Source of the DNA: Okeania sp. SIO1I7
GTDB lineage: Bacteria; Cyanobacteriota; Cyanobacteriia; Cyanobacteriales; Microcoleaceae
DNA: 64,000 bases
Assembly: GCA_010672585.1 (NCBI GenBank)
Contig: JAAHGF010000002.1
Coordinates: 1 to 64,000 of the forward strand
Direction of reading: 5' to 3'
Below, one piece after another: positions 26,127-36,244 of the stretch (positions are counted from its first letter, which is position 1; the number at the start of each line of letters is the position of its first letter). The notes under the pieces were generated by a model, which worked only from the letters and a program-made list of their open reading frames with translations, searched no databases and was not told the DNA's origin. Made by a program: the position numbers and the translations under genes.

Positions 26127-27548
26127 TTAAAACGATCGCCTCCAATTAAAGAACTTCTCTAACATATTCTGCTGCCATAAATTATTGGCATATTTCTGTT
26201 TTTTCAACAACAAACCTGCCTTACTATTTACCTCAGATAAAGTTGGATAAATATGAATTCCAGTCAAAGCATAAACAGGTAACTTATTCGACATTGCCAG
26301 AACAATTTCATGGATTAATTCCCCAGCAGAAATACCAACTAAATGTGCCCCTAAAATTTCCCCATTTCCCTTAGTAATAATCTTACCAAATCCAGTTGTA
26401 GCTGCCTCAGCTTGAGCGCGGTCTACACCAGAAAAAGGCTGCTTCAATACACAAACATCATCTCCATAACGTTCTCTTGCCTGCTGTTCTGTTAACCCCA
26501 CCCTTGCCAATTCTGGGTCAGTAAAAGTTGCCCAAGGAATAACCCTATAATTAGCTTTACTAATCGGAAAAAATAACGCATTTGTTAAAGCTACAACCGC
26601 TTCATGACCTGCTACATGAGTAAACTGATAACCACCAATTACATCACCACAAGCATAAATTTTAGAATTAGTAGTTTGCAACTTTTCATTAACAATAATT
26701 CCCTGCTTTCCTACCTCCACACCAGCAGCATCTAAATTCAAAGATTCTACATTAGGCAACCTACCACCAGCAACTAAAATCTCATCAACTCTAATATTTT
26801 TTCCACCTGCCGTAATTACTTTTTTCCCATCCACAACCTCTACTTTTTCTGCCCTAACTTCCTTCAAAATATTAATACCTTCCGACTCAAATTGTTCCTG
26901 TACAACTTGAGCAGCTTCCGGTTCTTCTTTCGGTAAAATATGACTTCTACTAGAGATAATAGTTACCTCACTACCAAGGCGAGAAAAAGCTTGACCCAAC
27001 TCACAACCAATAGGACCAGCGCCAATTATTGCCAAAGAATTTGGTCTTTCTTGTAGAGAAAATACCTTTTCATTTGTTAGAAAACCAGCAGATTTTAACC
27101 CCTCTACAGATGGAATTGCAGGTCTAGAACCCGTAGAAATAACAAAAGCTCTGGCAGTTAATTTTTTACCATCAACTTCAAAAGTTTTGCGGTCTATAAA
27201 CTTACCTTCTCCAAAGATAACTTCAACACCCAAACCCCTAAATCTTTCTGGCGAATCATGTGGTTGAATATTATCTATTACTTGTTGAACATGACCAGTT
27301 GCCTTAGCAAATTCAATCTCTGGAGGTTGAGTATAAATGCCAAACCTAGAAGCATTTTTTACTTGATAAGCAACACGAGAAGCATGAATTAAAGACTTAC
27401 TAGGAACACAACCAAACCACAAACAATCACCACCAAGACGGTCGCGTTCTACTAATGCTACTTTAGCCTTAAGTTGAGCAGCAGCAGAAGCTACAACTAA
27501 ACCCCCCGAACCACCACCAATAATCACAATATCATATTCAACTGTCAT
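26127..27548 (-). CDS. mercuric-reductase/dihydrolipoamide-dehydrogenase-type flavin disulfide reductase
   Basis: 473 residues; ATG 27548 has GAGGT upstream. The FAD fold GGGSGG (11-16) is followed by the redox pair in GGDCLWFGCVPSKS (C42, C47), an NAD(P)-binding IIGAGPIGCELGQAF, the second FAD motif IYACGDVIGG and the dimer domain with HIYPTLSEVNSK. The C-terminal catalytic pair of lipoamide dehydrogenases (H-P-T-L-S-E preceded by His) is YPTLSE here, with the His shifted two residues earlier, which argues against lipoamide as substrate. There is no extra N-terminal metal domain and no C-terminal Cys pair, so mercury reduction is not supported either. Many cyanobacteria carry this enzyme with unknown substrate. 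Confidence 0.85.
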   Translation of the reverse strand: MTVEYDIVIIGGGSGGLVVASAAAQLKAKVALVERDRLGGDCLWFGCVPSKSLIHASRVAYQVKNASRFGIYTQPPEIEFAKATGHVQQVIDNIQPHDSPERFRGLGVEVIFGEGKFIDRKTFEVDGKKLTARAFVISTGSRPAIPSVEGLKSAGFLTNEKVFSLQERPNSLAIIGAGPIGCELGQAFSRLGSEVTIISSRSHILPKEEPEAAQVVQEQFESEGINILKEVRAEKVEVVDGKKVITAGGKNIRVDEILVAGGRLPNVESLNLDAAGVEVGKQGIIVNEKLQTTNSKIYACGDVIGGYQFTHVAGHEAVVALTNALFFPISKANYRVIPWATFTDPELARVGLTEQQARERYGDDVCVLKQPFSGVDRAQAEAATTGFGKIITKGNGEILGAHLVGISAGELIHEIVLAMSNKLPVYALTGIHIYPTLSEVNSKAGLLLKKQKYANNLWQQNMLEKFFNWRRSF

Positions 27549-28744
27549 AATTTTACCTCTATAAAAATGGGAAATGAAAAGAAGAAAGAAGGAAGAAGGA
27601 AGAAGGAAGAAGGGAAAATTTACTTATGGATAGTCAACAAGAGGCCACTTCGTTTCTTAGTCTTATAACTCCAGACAATTTTAAGCACCTCCATTGAGGG
27701 TTTTACAGAAGTAGGTTTTTAACAAAGAGGTGAGTAATAACTTTTATTCAGTATAAAATTTCCACAAAAATGTACTTTATTTATACAATAAATTGCTCAA
27801 AACTTCTCTCTCTCCACACCCCCCACACTCTTGTATATCAAAGGTAAAAACCTACTACAAGATTGCGGAAATAACTGACAAGTTACAAAATTCTAAAACA
27901 ATTACAAATCAAAAATGATTGACTTTGTAAATTTTGACTGTCTTGAGTGCGTCTTACATTCTGGAGGGGCTGTGTGTGGAACTATTTCCGCACTTTATAC
28001 ACCCCGTAGGAAACCTCAGAATTACGCACTCGCTTTTAACTTCTGCGTAGTAGCACTACCCTTGTAAACCATTGACAGTGGGGTATTAAACCCGGCACAG
28101 AAAAGATGATTCACAGTAAAACTATCTTATCTATTAAAAACAGATTAAGAAATAGCTTTAATATCAAAAAAAATACGATTTTTAAGTACTATTAATTAGT
28201 GGGGAATATCCCAGAAAAGCAACTCCACATCTTCAAACTCTTTCAAATCTCAAATCCAATAATTATTTATTTAACCCTCAAAATATTAGTCAGGTCTGAG
28301 AAACTACTGAAGATTAATTAAGAATCGATCAAATCAACAAACTATTAGACATCTATTCATTAATGGATAATGGATAATTACCTCTCCCTAAAAGGGATAG
28401 GATTGACTAAAAGGAAAAAATTTATTCTCTTGGTCGATTGGATATGGCGCAGGTTTCGGAGCCATCCCACCCAACGGGTGCGCTCCGCTAACGACCGCTT
28501 TTTTCCCGTTTCAAGGGGAGGGTTTAAACCTGAATTATTTAATTATTAATTCTTCGGTAAAAATACAAAATAGAATCAATTATCATCCATAAATTATCAA
28601 TTATTTCTCCCTGTTCACTGTTCACTGTTCCCTATTCCCTCTTTTTTAGAGATGTCTATTAAATACACCCCCTAAATTTTAGAGAAAAAAAAATTTCCTT
28701 TGAGTCAATCCTATCCGTTTTCAAGGAGAGGTAATAATTAATAA
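27549..28744. repeat. 1.2-kb gap with nested repeats, no gene seen
   Basis: 27585-27612: GAAGAAG array. 27619-27720 and 28050-28110: pieces of repeat family 5 (GTCTTATAACTCCA; GTGGGGTATTAAACCC). 28347-28658: an inverted pair TAGACATCT ... AGATGTCTA enclosing a long family-2 element (28373-28560) with GGTCGATTGGATATGG and GACCGCTTTTTT. 28678-28763: another family-2 piece overlapping the next gene's stop. The stretch 27720-28050 has nothing I can name. Confidence 0.65.
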
Positions 28745-29227
28745 TTAATTATTAATTGTTGAAACTTGTTCTACAGTCGGTGTTGAAGTTTTATCCTCTG
28801 TAGAATTACCGAATAGTTTTTGACTAATCCAATAGGTTAAAATATGAGATAATAAGCCAAAAGGTCCGGCAAACAAACAAAGAATTATTGAGTGGACAGT
28901 CCAAACACCAGTACGTTGTCCTTCCCAATAAATCCAACGACCGACAAATAAATCCATGACAAGAAAATGAATCCATCCTGTTGCTGCTGCTGATTCTTCT
29001 CCAAAGAATTTAGCAATATCAGGCAAAGTAGGGTTGGATAAAGCAGCAGCAGATTCAGGGGTAATACTACTAATAAGTAAGTAAAGATAAAGGAAGGCTA
29101 ATAATACGAACGGAATAAAAGATTCCATGATTTTGCGAGTAACTTTCCAGTTAGGCAAAAATATTATTAATGCCCAAAATGGTAATACAAATAAGTTAGC
29201 ACCGTTGAAAATTAGATCGATTGTCAT
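28745..29227 (-). CDS. ABA4-like (DUF4281) membrane protein
   Basis: 160 residues, four predicted membrane helices: FNGANLFVLPFWALIIFLP, the LLAFLYLYLLISS region, WIHFLVMDLFVGRWIY and ILCLFAGPFGLLSHILTYW. The WIHFLVMDLFVGRWIYWEG and AGPFGLLSH motifs are the ABA4 signature; the plant homologue is needed for neoxanthin formation, so a carotenoid role is plausible in a cyanobacterium. The last five residues, STINN, and the stop are encoded by the edge of a family-2 repeat, as in the MoaD gene. Its start region abuts the divergent serpin gene. Confidence 0.8.
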   Translation of the reverse strand: MTIDLIFNGANLFVLPFWALIIFLPNWKVTRKIMESFIPFVLLAFLYLYLLISSITPESAAALSNPTLPDIAKFFGEESAAATGWIHFLVMDLFVGRWIYWEGQRTGVWTVHSIILCLFAGPFGLLSHILTYWISQKLFGNSTEDKTSTPTVEQVSTINN

Positions 29228-29259
29228 TGTTAGTTATTGACTCCAGTAAAGGTAAGAAA

Positions 29260-30573
29260 ATGTTCAAAGAACTTTTAAATAAATGTTATGCCATTTCGGC
29301 AAAAATGTCTCTAGGGACTATGGCTATAATTATCATTATTAGTATCTATAATTTGCCTGGAGTTGCAGTAAAGTCAAGGAGTCGGGAATTTTATACTGAT
29401 AATCATACAAATTCCCGACAGAAAATATTCGCTAAAATAGAAGATATGAACATCAGTATAAAATTAGTTTCCGCTAATAATAGATTTGCCTTTCAACTAT
29501 TTTCAGAAATTCAAAAATCACAATCAAATAAAAATATTTTTATCTCTCCGAGCAGTATAGCGATCGCTCTATCAATGACCTACAACGGTGCCGAAGGAAA
29601 AACTAGAGATGCTATGGCTAAAGCGTTAAATTTTCAGGGAATGAGTTTAGAAGAAGTTAATCAGGCAAACAAAGAATTAGGCATTTTATTAAATAGTTTA
29701 AATCCAGATATTAAATTAGATATTGCTAATTCAATCTGGACGAAAAAAGGAATGTCTTTTGAGCCAACATTTATGCAAAGAAATCAAAATTTTTATCATA
29801 GCAAGGTGAGTGAAATAGACTTCGATCATCCTAGAAGTCCTGAAATTATCAACAATTGGGTCAACGATATTACTAAGGGTAAAATTGATAAAATCATTGA
29901 AAAACTCGAACCTAATACAGTGATGGTATTGTTAAATGCTATTTATTTTCAAGGCAATTGGGAGCAAAAATTTGCAGAAGATTCCACAAAAGAACAACCT
30001 TTTTATCTACCGAATGGAACAGAAAAGCAACATCCAATAATGTTTCAATCATCTAGATATTTATATTACGAAGATGAAGAATTTCAGGCAGTGAGTTTAC
30101 CCTATGGAGAAGGACGAGTAAGTATGTATATATTCCTTCCCAAAGAAAAAGTAGGATTAGACAGATTTTATCAAATTTTAAATGAGGAAAACTGGGAAAA
30201 TTGGATGCTGCAATTTGACTATTGTAAAGTAAATCTAGGCTTGCCAAAATTTAAAACCGAATATGAAATTACTCTAAATGATGCGTTGAAATCTTTAGGA
30301 ATGGAGATAGCTTTTAACAAAAATAATGCTGATTTTTCTGGGATGCGTCCTATTCCACCAGAGTTATATATAGATGAAATTAAACATAAAACATTTGTGG
30401 AAGTTAATGAAGCAGGAACAGAAGCGGGAGCGACTACCAGTATAACTATGAGAGCAAGAAGTGCAGAAATACCTGTTGATATGTTAGTCGATCGCCCCTT
30501 CTTTTTAACAATTAGAGATGATGATTCTGGCACCATTCTTTTTATGGGAGAAATTACAAATCCAGAAAATTAG
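29260..30573 (+). CDS. serpin with N-terminal signal/anchor (copy 1)
   Basis: 437 residues from ATG 29260, preceded by AAGGTAAG (a TTG at 29221 would extend into the divergent promoter). Residues ~14-33 are hydrophobic (signal peptide or anchor). The serpin fold is complete: FISPSSIAIALSMTYNGA, INNWVNDITKGKIDKII, VMVLLNAIYFQGNW, and a C-terminal DRPFFLTIRDDDSGTILFMG. The hinge EAGTEAGATTS is small-residue-rich, as in inhibitory serpins. Counting 17 from the hinge Glu places P1-P1' at Arg-Ser in MRARSAE, suggesting a trypsin-like target; the loop is two residues longer than in antitrypsin, so this is provisional. It likely acts outside the cytoplasm. Confidence 0.92.
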   Translation: MFKELLNKCYAISAKMSLGTMAIIIIISIYNLPGVAVKSRSREFYTDNHTNSRQKIFAKIEDMNISIKLVSANNRFAFQLFSEIQKSQSNKNIFISPSSIAIALSMTYNGAEGKTRDAMAKALNFQGMSLEEVNQANKELGILLNSLNPDIKLDIANSIWTKKGMSFEPTFMQRNQNFYHSKVSEIDFDHPRSPEIINNWVNDITKGKIDKIIEKLEPNTVMVLLNAIYFQGNWEQKFAEDSTKEQPFYLPNGTEKQHPIMFQSSRYLYYEDEEFQAVSLPYGEGRVSMYIFLPKEKVGLDRFYQILNEENWENWMLQFDYCKVNLGLPKFKTEYEITLNDALKSLGMEIAFNKNNADFSGMRPIPPELYIDEIKHKTFVEVNEAGTEAGATTSITMRARSAEIPVDMLVDRPFFLTIRDDDSGTILFMGEITNPEN

Positions 30574-30796
30574 GGTGCATCTCAATTTTTAATAAAGCCT
30601 AAAATTTATCGCTTTTAGGGAACAGGGAACAGGGAACAGGGAATAGGAAAAAAGTATTTTTGCAAATATTGAGATGCACCCATAGAAATGATGTTGATTT
30701 CCATATTTTTAATCCTGGAGTAGGAAAAGATTTGTCTCATTCTCTGAAGCTTAGTTAGTAAAATAAAATTACTATTGTGACATCCGTAATAATTAA

Positions 30797-30904
30797 ATAT
30801 GCTTCACAAAATGAATAATCATAAATTTTCAGTTTCAGATATTGACTTTCATTCTTTTACTAAACTCAGAGCAGCAAAATAGTAGATAATTATTTGAATT
30901 TGGT
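30797..30904. repeat. duplicated leader upstream of serpin copies 2 and 3
   Basis: AATATGCTTCACAAAATGA through TTTGAATTTGGT recurs at 32725-32831 in front of serpin 3, and its first two-thirds again at 34145-34222 after serpin 3. The duplication unit was therefore leader plus serpin. CATCCGTAATAATT also precedes copies 1 and 2 of the leader. Confidence 0.8.
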
Positions 30905-32385
30905 ATGATTGTATTAGCCAAAATCAGAGATATAGACATGATTGAAAAATTAGTTTCTGCAATTCAAAAATCCCAGACAAATGAAAATATTTTTATCTCA
31001 CCCAGTAGTATAGCGATCGCTCTATCAATGACCTATAACGGCGCTCGGGGAAAAACTCAAAATGCTATGGCTAAAACATTAAACTTTTAGGGAATGAGCT
31101 TAGAGGAAATCAATCAAGCAAATCAACAATTAGGAAATTTGTTGGAGAGTTTAAATCCTGAGATTAAATTATATATTGCTAACTCAATCTGGGTTCGACC
31201 AGGAGTACATTTTTATCAGAGTTTTTTGCAAATAAACCAAGAATTTTATCAGAGTCAAGTCGAAGAAACTCTAAGTATAGAAACCATCAATAATTGGGTA
31301 AAAGATAAGACTCAAGGCAAGATAGAGGAAATTCTTAAAGCACCACTTTCACCTTATTGTGTCATGGTGTTGTTAAATGCTATTTATTTTAAAGCTAATT
31401 AGCGAGAAGAATTTTCAGAATATTATACTCAAGAAATGCCTTTTTATTTGCCTAATGGAACTAAAAAACAACATCCAATTATGTTTCAGTCATCAAGACA
31501 TTTATATTATGAAAATAAAGATTTCCAAGCAATAAGTTTGCCATACGGAGAAAGTAGTTTAAGTATGTATATATTTCTTCCCAGGGAAAAAGTAGGTTTA
31601 GAGAAATTTTATAGAACTTTAAATGAGAAAAACTGGAAAAAATGGATGCAAAAGTTTGCTTCTTGCAAAGTTAATTTAGGTTTGCCAAAATTTAAAACCG
31701 AACATATTTTTTGCCAAAGTACCGATATCCAAATTGATAGAAGTACGTTACGTTTGCGCGATAGAATTCCGTTCCGCTACGCGATCAAACTACGTTACGC
31801 TAGCGTGAACGCACTTCCACTCACTAATTCTCTTTTCATTTTAATAAGCACCTACGCAGAGCGAATTACTTACCTCAAAAATACACGAAAATTTCTTCAC
31901 AATCAACCACCCTATATTTCTTATATATCAAGACTTTTAACAAATGGCCAAGAAATGCCCGTTTGCACTCAAATTATCCCCATTTTTCCCCCTAAATAGC
32001 TCATTTAAACTTTTTTGGGAAAATTTAGTTTAAATTCCAAATATATTTGACAATATTTTATAAGCTTAATTTATACAAATGTTTTTTTAACCAATTATTA
32101 AACCTTAAAAAGCTGACAGATAAAGCTTTTCAGAGGAGAAAACAGGAAGTATATTTTCTATAGAATCCATTCTTTATCTGTCAAACTGCTTTAATATAGG
32201 ATTTACCAAACTTTTGTTTATGATAATTGGCGTTCGCAGAGCGTGGAGTTAGCCGTATTGCTACTTAGCATAACCTTGGACGGAAAAGATACGGTTAGGG
32301 GTTCTATAGGAAAAAAGTATTTTTGCAAATTACTGAAGTTAAACATAAAACATTCGTTGAAGTGAATGAAACTGGAACAGAAATG
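30905..32385 (+). pseudogene. serpin pseudogene (copy 2)
   Basis: The frame starts MIVLAKIRDIDMIEKLVSA as in copy 3, then an 11-codon in-frame deletion removes the NNKFAFQLFSE block. TAG at 31088-31090 replaces Gln (LNF-stop-GMSLEE against LNFQGMSLEE), and TAG at 31400-31402 replaces Trp (YFKAN-stop against YFQGNW). Homology ends near 31706 (KFKTEH), where unrelated repeat DNA with GTTACGCTAGCG-type phrases begins. A short piece of the hinge, VKHKTFVEVNETGTE, reappears at 32337-32385. The reactive loop and C-terminus are gone, so no inhibitor can be made. Confidence 0.9.
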
Positions 32386-32831
32386 ATGTTGATTTCCATG
32401 TTTTTAACCCCAGAGAAAACAGGAAAATATTTGTCTCATGCTCTGAAGCTTGGTCATTTCAGTTAGCCTCCTCCGGAGGAACTTTCCTACGGAATGCTAC
32501 GCAAACGTTAACAGTTATCAGGCACGCCTCCTCCGGAGGAACTGCGTACTTCAGTACCTCTGCAATAAGGAGGCAAGAAAATACGGAATTCTCTTTTGTC
32601 TTGGTCGATTAGATATGGCGAGGAAACCTCGCCATCTCTCGACCGCTTTTTATCCCCTTAAAAGGGGAGGCGCATACCCACGATTTTTCGGTAAAATGAA
32701 ATGAATATTGCGACATCCGTAATAATTCAATATGTTTCACAAAATGAGAAATCAGAAATTTTCAGATATTGTCTTTCATACTCTTACTAAACTCAGAGCA
32801 GCAAAATAGTAGATAATTATTTGAATTTGGT
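31707..32831. repeat. repeat DNA between serpin copies 2 and 3
   Basis: 31725-31810: palindromic GC-rich phrases (CGTTACGCTAGCG). 31980-32335: AT-rich, nothing named. 32386-32455: copy of the sequence at 30684-30755 (ATGATGTTGATTTCCAT ... CTCTGAAGCTT). 32466 and 32527: the palindrome TCCTCCGGAGGA twice within GCCTCCTCCGGAGGAACT. 32600-32699: family-2 element with a strong hairpin (ATGGCGAGGAAACCTCGCCAT). 32725-32831: leader repeat. Confidence 0.65.
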
Positions 32832-33995
32832 ATGATTATATTAGCCAAAATCGGAGATATAGACATGATTGAAAAATTAGTTTCTGCCAATAACAAATTT
32901 GCCTTTCAACTATTTTCAGAAATTAAAAAATTCCAGCCAAATGAAAATCTTTTTATCTCGCCAATTAGCATAGCGATCGCTCTGTCAATGACCTATAACG
33001 GCGCTCGGGGAGAAACTCAAAAATCTATGGCTAAAACTTTAAACTTTCAGGAAATGAATTTAGAGGAAATAAATCAAGCAAATCAAGAATTAGGAAATTT
33101 ATTAGATAGTTTAAATTCCGACATTAAGTTAAATATTTCTAACTCAATCTGGACTAAAATCGGAATACCTTTTGAGCAAAACTTTCTACAGATAAACCAA
33201 GACATTTATCACAGTCAAGTAAGGGAAATTGACTTTGATAATCCGAAAACTCCAGAAATAATCAATAATTGGATAAAAGACAATACCAAAGGCAAAATCG
33301 AGCGAATAATTGAAACACTAGCTCGTGATTCAGTTATGGTATTGTTAAATGCTATTTACTTTCAAGGAAACTGGCAAAAAGAATTTGATGATTTTGATAC
33401 CAAAGATCGACCTTTTTATCTATCTAATGGAATGGAAAAACAACATCCAACGATGTTGCAATTATCCCAATATTCATATTATGAAAATCAAACTTTTCAA
33501 GCCATTAGTTTACCTTACGGAGAAGGTCGCGTCAGTATGTATGTCTTTCTCCCCAAAGAAGAAATAGGATTAGAAAAATTCCATCAAACTTTAAATGAAG
33601 AAAATTGGGAAAATTGGATGCTAAAGTTTGAATCTCAAAAAATCACATTAACTCTACCCAAATTTAAAAATGAATATGAAGTTAGCATCAATGACATACT
33701 AAAAACTTTGGGAATGGAAATAGCTTTTGACAGAAAGACAGCAGATTTTTCGGGAATGTGTTCTATTACATCAGAGTTATATATTAATGAAATTAAACAT
33801 AAAACATTTGTGGAAGTAAATGAAAAAGGAACAGAAGCAGCAGCAGCTACCAGTATAGTTATGCCAGTACCACTTTCTATGGAAATAGAAACAAGTTTAG
33901 ATATGTTTGTTAATCGTCCCTTCTTCTGTGCAATTAGAGATAATAATTCTGGCACTATTTTGTTTATGGGAGAAATTACAAATCCAGAAAATTAG
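32832..33995 (+). CDS. serpin without signal peptide (copy 3)
   Basis: 387 residues, or 376 if the second ATG (32865) is used. No hydrophobic N-terminus, so a cytosolic location is predicted. All serpin landmarks are present: FISPISIAIALSMTYNGA, INNWIKDNTKGKIERII, VMVLLNAIYFQGNW, and the C-terminal NRPFFCAIRDNNSGTILFMG. The hinge EKGTEAAAATS is a textbook inhibitory hinge. The reactive loop continues IVMPVPLSMEIETSLD, about three residues longer than in copy 1 and without the Arg-Ser pair, so the target protease differs (Leu or Met at P1 is possible). The rest of the protein is very similar to copy 1, so the loops have diverged faster. Confidence 0.92.
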   Translation: MIILAKIGDIDMIEKLVSANNKFAFQLFSEIKKFQPNENLFISPISIAIALSMTYNGARGETQKSMAKTLNFQEMNLEEINQANQELGNLLDSLNSDIKLNISNSIWTKIGIPFEQNFLQINQDIYHSQVREIDFDNPKTPEIINNWIKDNTKGKIERIIETLARDSVMVLLNAIYFQGNWQKEFDDFDTKDRPFYLSNGMEKQHPTMLQLSQYSYYENQTFQAISLPYGEGRVSMYVFLPKEEIGLEKFHQTLNEENWENWMLKFESQKITLTLPKFKNEYEVSINDILKTLGMEIAFDRKTADFSGMCSITSELYINEIKHKTFVEVNEKGTEAAAATSIVMPVPLSMEIETSLDMFVNRPFFCAIRDNNSGTILFMGEITNPEN

Positions 33996-34305
33996 ACTTA
34001 TTTCAGAAGTCGGGGAATAGGGAAGAGGTAAAGAAAAACATAATAAATAAAAAATAGGAAAAAAAGTTGATTTTTTAGAATGTATGTAATCTAGATTTTT
34101 TGATTGTAGGAATAAATCACAAATTAAGATATAACTAGCTTTATATATGCTTCACAAAATGAGATATCAGAAATGTTCAGATATTGGCTTTTATACTTTT
34201 GCTAAACTCAGAGCAGCATAGCGCACTAACAGAAAAAGATAATTTACGCCCTAAAAAATGGTATTAAAGCCATTCCCATACGACTTCTTACTCCTAAGAA
34301 ATATC
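33996..34305. repeat. gap after serpin 3 with a third partial leader copy
   Basis: 34145-34222 repeats the serpin leader (ATATGCTTCACAAAATGAGA ... CTAAACTCAGAGCAGCA), but no serpin follows. This suggests that a further tandem copy was lost or that the unit ended here. The remainder is AT-rich without features. Confidence 0.65.
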
Positions 34306-35811
34306 TTAGAATTGGAAGTAGATAAAAGGTTGATGAGCAACTCTAACCAAAGGTAAAATAGCAGAAACACAAACTCCATAAATAGCTGCAAAACTCCAAT
34401 TGGGAATTATACGCCACCAGTTAGTAAACCAGTTTTTGTATGCTGCCCAATGTAGCAATACTAAAGGTATAAACATCCATCCAGCTTGAAGTCCTAAGTT
34501 TTCAGTACCAGGAGAATTAAACAAGACAAAAGATTTGACAATAGTTAAGCCACTCAAAAAATCTTCACTGCGAAAAAAGATTCCAGAAGCAGAAAACCAG
34601 TAAAACGTTAAAGGAATACCTAGAGCATTTCTCACAGGTAGTAATTTCTTGTAGGGAGATACCCGTATTGACCATTCTTTATGTACCGCTAAAGCTATAC
34701 CATTTAGTCCTCCCCAAATCACAAAGTGCCAAGCTGCACCATGCCATAGTCCCGTTACCAGCATAGTATAGATAAGATTGCTATAAGAGAATATACTGGT
34801 TCTATCTTTTTTTTCCCGCCTTCTCATCAAAGGAATATAAAGATAGTCTCGGAACCAACTAGACATAGTAATATGCCAGCGTTTCCAAAGTTCCGTGATG
34901 TTACTGGCAAAGTAAGGAAAGTTGAAATTTAAAGGTAATTTATAGCCTAGTAAACCAGCAGAGGCGATCGCCATATCTGAATATCCAGAAAAGTCACAGT
35001 AAACTTGGATAGTCAAAGAGATTACACCTATCCAAGCACTCGCTACTGTATAAATCTCTGGATTAGCAAAATACTTATCGACTATAATAGAAAGATTATC
35101 TGCGATACAGGCTTTCTTAAAATATCCTACCAGAAACAGCATCAAACAACTCCTAACCTCCACTTGACTAAATTTTTTCGGTGTTAATAACTGAGGTAAA
35201 AAGATGGCTGCACGAACAATAGGTCCAGCAACCAATTGGGGGAAAAAGCTGACAAATAAGGCAAAATCCCAAAAGTTTTTAGTTGGTTTGAGTTTACCTC
35301 GGTAAATATCTAAAGAGTAGCTGAGGGTTTGAAAGGTATAAAAGCTAATTCCTACAGGTAGAATAATTTGTAGAATCGGAAAACTTATAGGTAAACCGAG
35401 AAAATTGAGAAAATTAGCGGCTGAATCAGTGAAAAAGTTATAGTACTTAAAAATTCCTAAGATACCAAGATTGCCTATTAAACTTAATACTAGCCATAGT
35501 TGGCGTTGTCGCGAGTCTATAGGTTTGGACGCAAAGTTGTTCCAATCAAAGTTTTTTGTCCTATAAGTTTCCTTAGTTTCCCAATCTGGATTAGCATCAT
35601 CAATTATAGGTCTAGATATCATCAAACCAACGACATAATCGATGACTGTGGAAGCTAACATTAAAGATAAGAAGCGCCAATTCCAAGCGGCATAAAAAAG
35701 ATAGCTGCAAATGAGTAACCAAATTTTACGATGTTGGTGTTCCCTTAATGTCCAATAGATACAGAAAACTGTAAGGAAGAAAAACAGGAAGCGAAATTCA
35801 GTAAAAATCAT
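34306..35811 (-). CDS. MBOAT-family O-acyltransferase (AlgI-like)
   Basis: 501 residues with about ten membrane helices. Signature blocks: ITELWKRWHITMSSWFRDYL and MLVTGLWHGAAWHFVIWGG, the latter with the invariant catalytic His of MBOAT enzymes. AlgI/PatA-type members transfer acyl (usually acetyl) groups through the membrane to extracellular polysaccharide together with an SGNH partner. Two SGNH proteins lie upstream on the same strand (36245 and 37934), so an exopolysaccharide acetylation unit is inferred. No polysaccharide synthase is in the window. Bases 35812-36244 before it contain repeats rather than a tight operon junction. Confidence 0.87.
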   Translation of the reverse strand: MIFTEFRFLFFFLTVFCIYWTLREHQHRKIWLLICSYLFYAAWNWRFLSLMLASTVIDYVVGLMISRPIIDDANPDWETKETYRTKNFDWNNFASKPIDSRQRQLWLVLSLIGNLGILGIFKYYNFFTDSAANFLNFLGLPISFPILQIILPVGISFYTFQTLSYSLDIYRGKLKPTKNFWDFALFVSFFPQLVAGPIVRAAIFLPQLLTPKKFSQVEVRSCLMLFLVGYFKKACIADNLSIIVDKYFANPEIYTVASAWIGVISLTIQVYCDFSGYSDMAIASAGLLGYKLPLNFNFPYFASNITELWKRWHITMSSWFRDYLYIPLMRRREKKDRTSIFSYSNLIYTMLVTGLWHGAAWHFVIWGGLNGIALAVHKEWSIRVSPYKKLLPVRNALGIPLTFYWFSASGIFFRSEDFLSGLTIVKSFVLFNSPGTENLGLQAGWMFIPLVLLHWAAYKNWFTNWWRIIPNWSFAAIYGVCVSAILPLVRVAHQPFIYFQF

Positions 35812-35827
35812 TTCTAATGTTTATCAA

Positions 35828-36236
35828 ATGTTTATCAAACAGGATTGGGTCGCGCAACCCCACCTTTTAAGGCGAAATATTTTTGGAGGTTTGCTCAAAT
35901 CTGCATTACAAAAATAACTTCTGACTTCTGATATAGAATCCGGTTATACAGTATATGTTTATAATTCTATCCACACTTTCTCGCCTTAAATCTCCCCATT
36001 CACTAAAGTCAAAAGTTAAAAGTTAAAAGTTAGAAGTTAAAAGTTAGAAATGATATTTTATATCAAATCCGTTTAATTCAGTATAAAAAAATGTTCCATC
36101 TTCAACCATTACCAAATATTTCTCGATATTCCCCTCCTGGGAGGGGTTAGGGGTGGGTCCCCATCTCCCCATCCCCCCATCCCCCCATTTCCCCATCCCC
36201 CCATCTCATATAATAAGTATTCAACCGGATTTGATA
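35828..36236. repeat. gap with duplicated leader and a diverged TATCA element
   Basis: 35828-35930: GTTTATCAAACAGGATTGGG, GGTCGCGCAACCC, then TTACAAAAATAACTTCTGAC; this phrase set recurs at 37509-37555 plus 37740-37930 and partly at 42300-42380 and 59411-59480. 36009-36050: AAAGTTA arrays. 36061-36236: element with TATCAAATCCG ... CCGGATTTGATA ends, a diverged member of the TATCATGTCCGG family, with C-rich core. Confidence 0.7.
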
Positions 36237-36244
36237 TGACGTCG

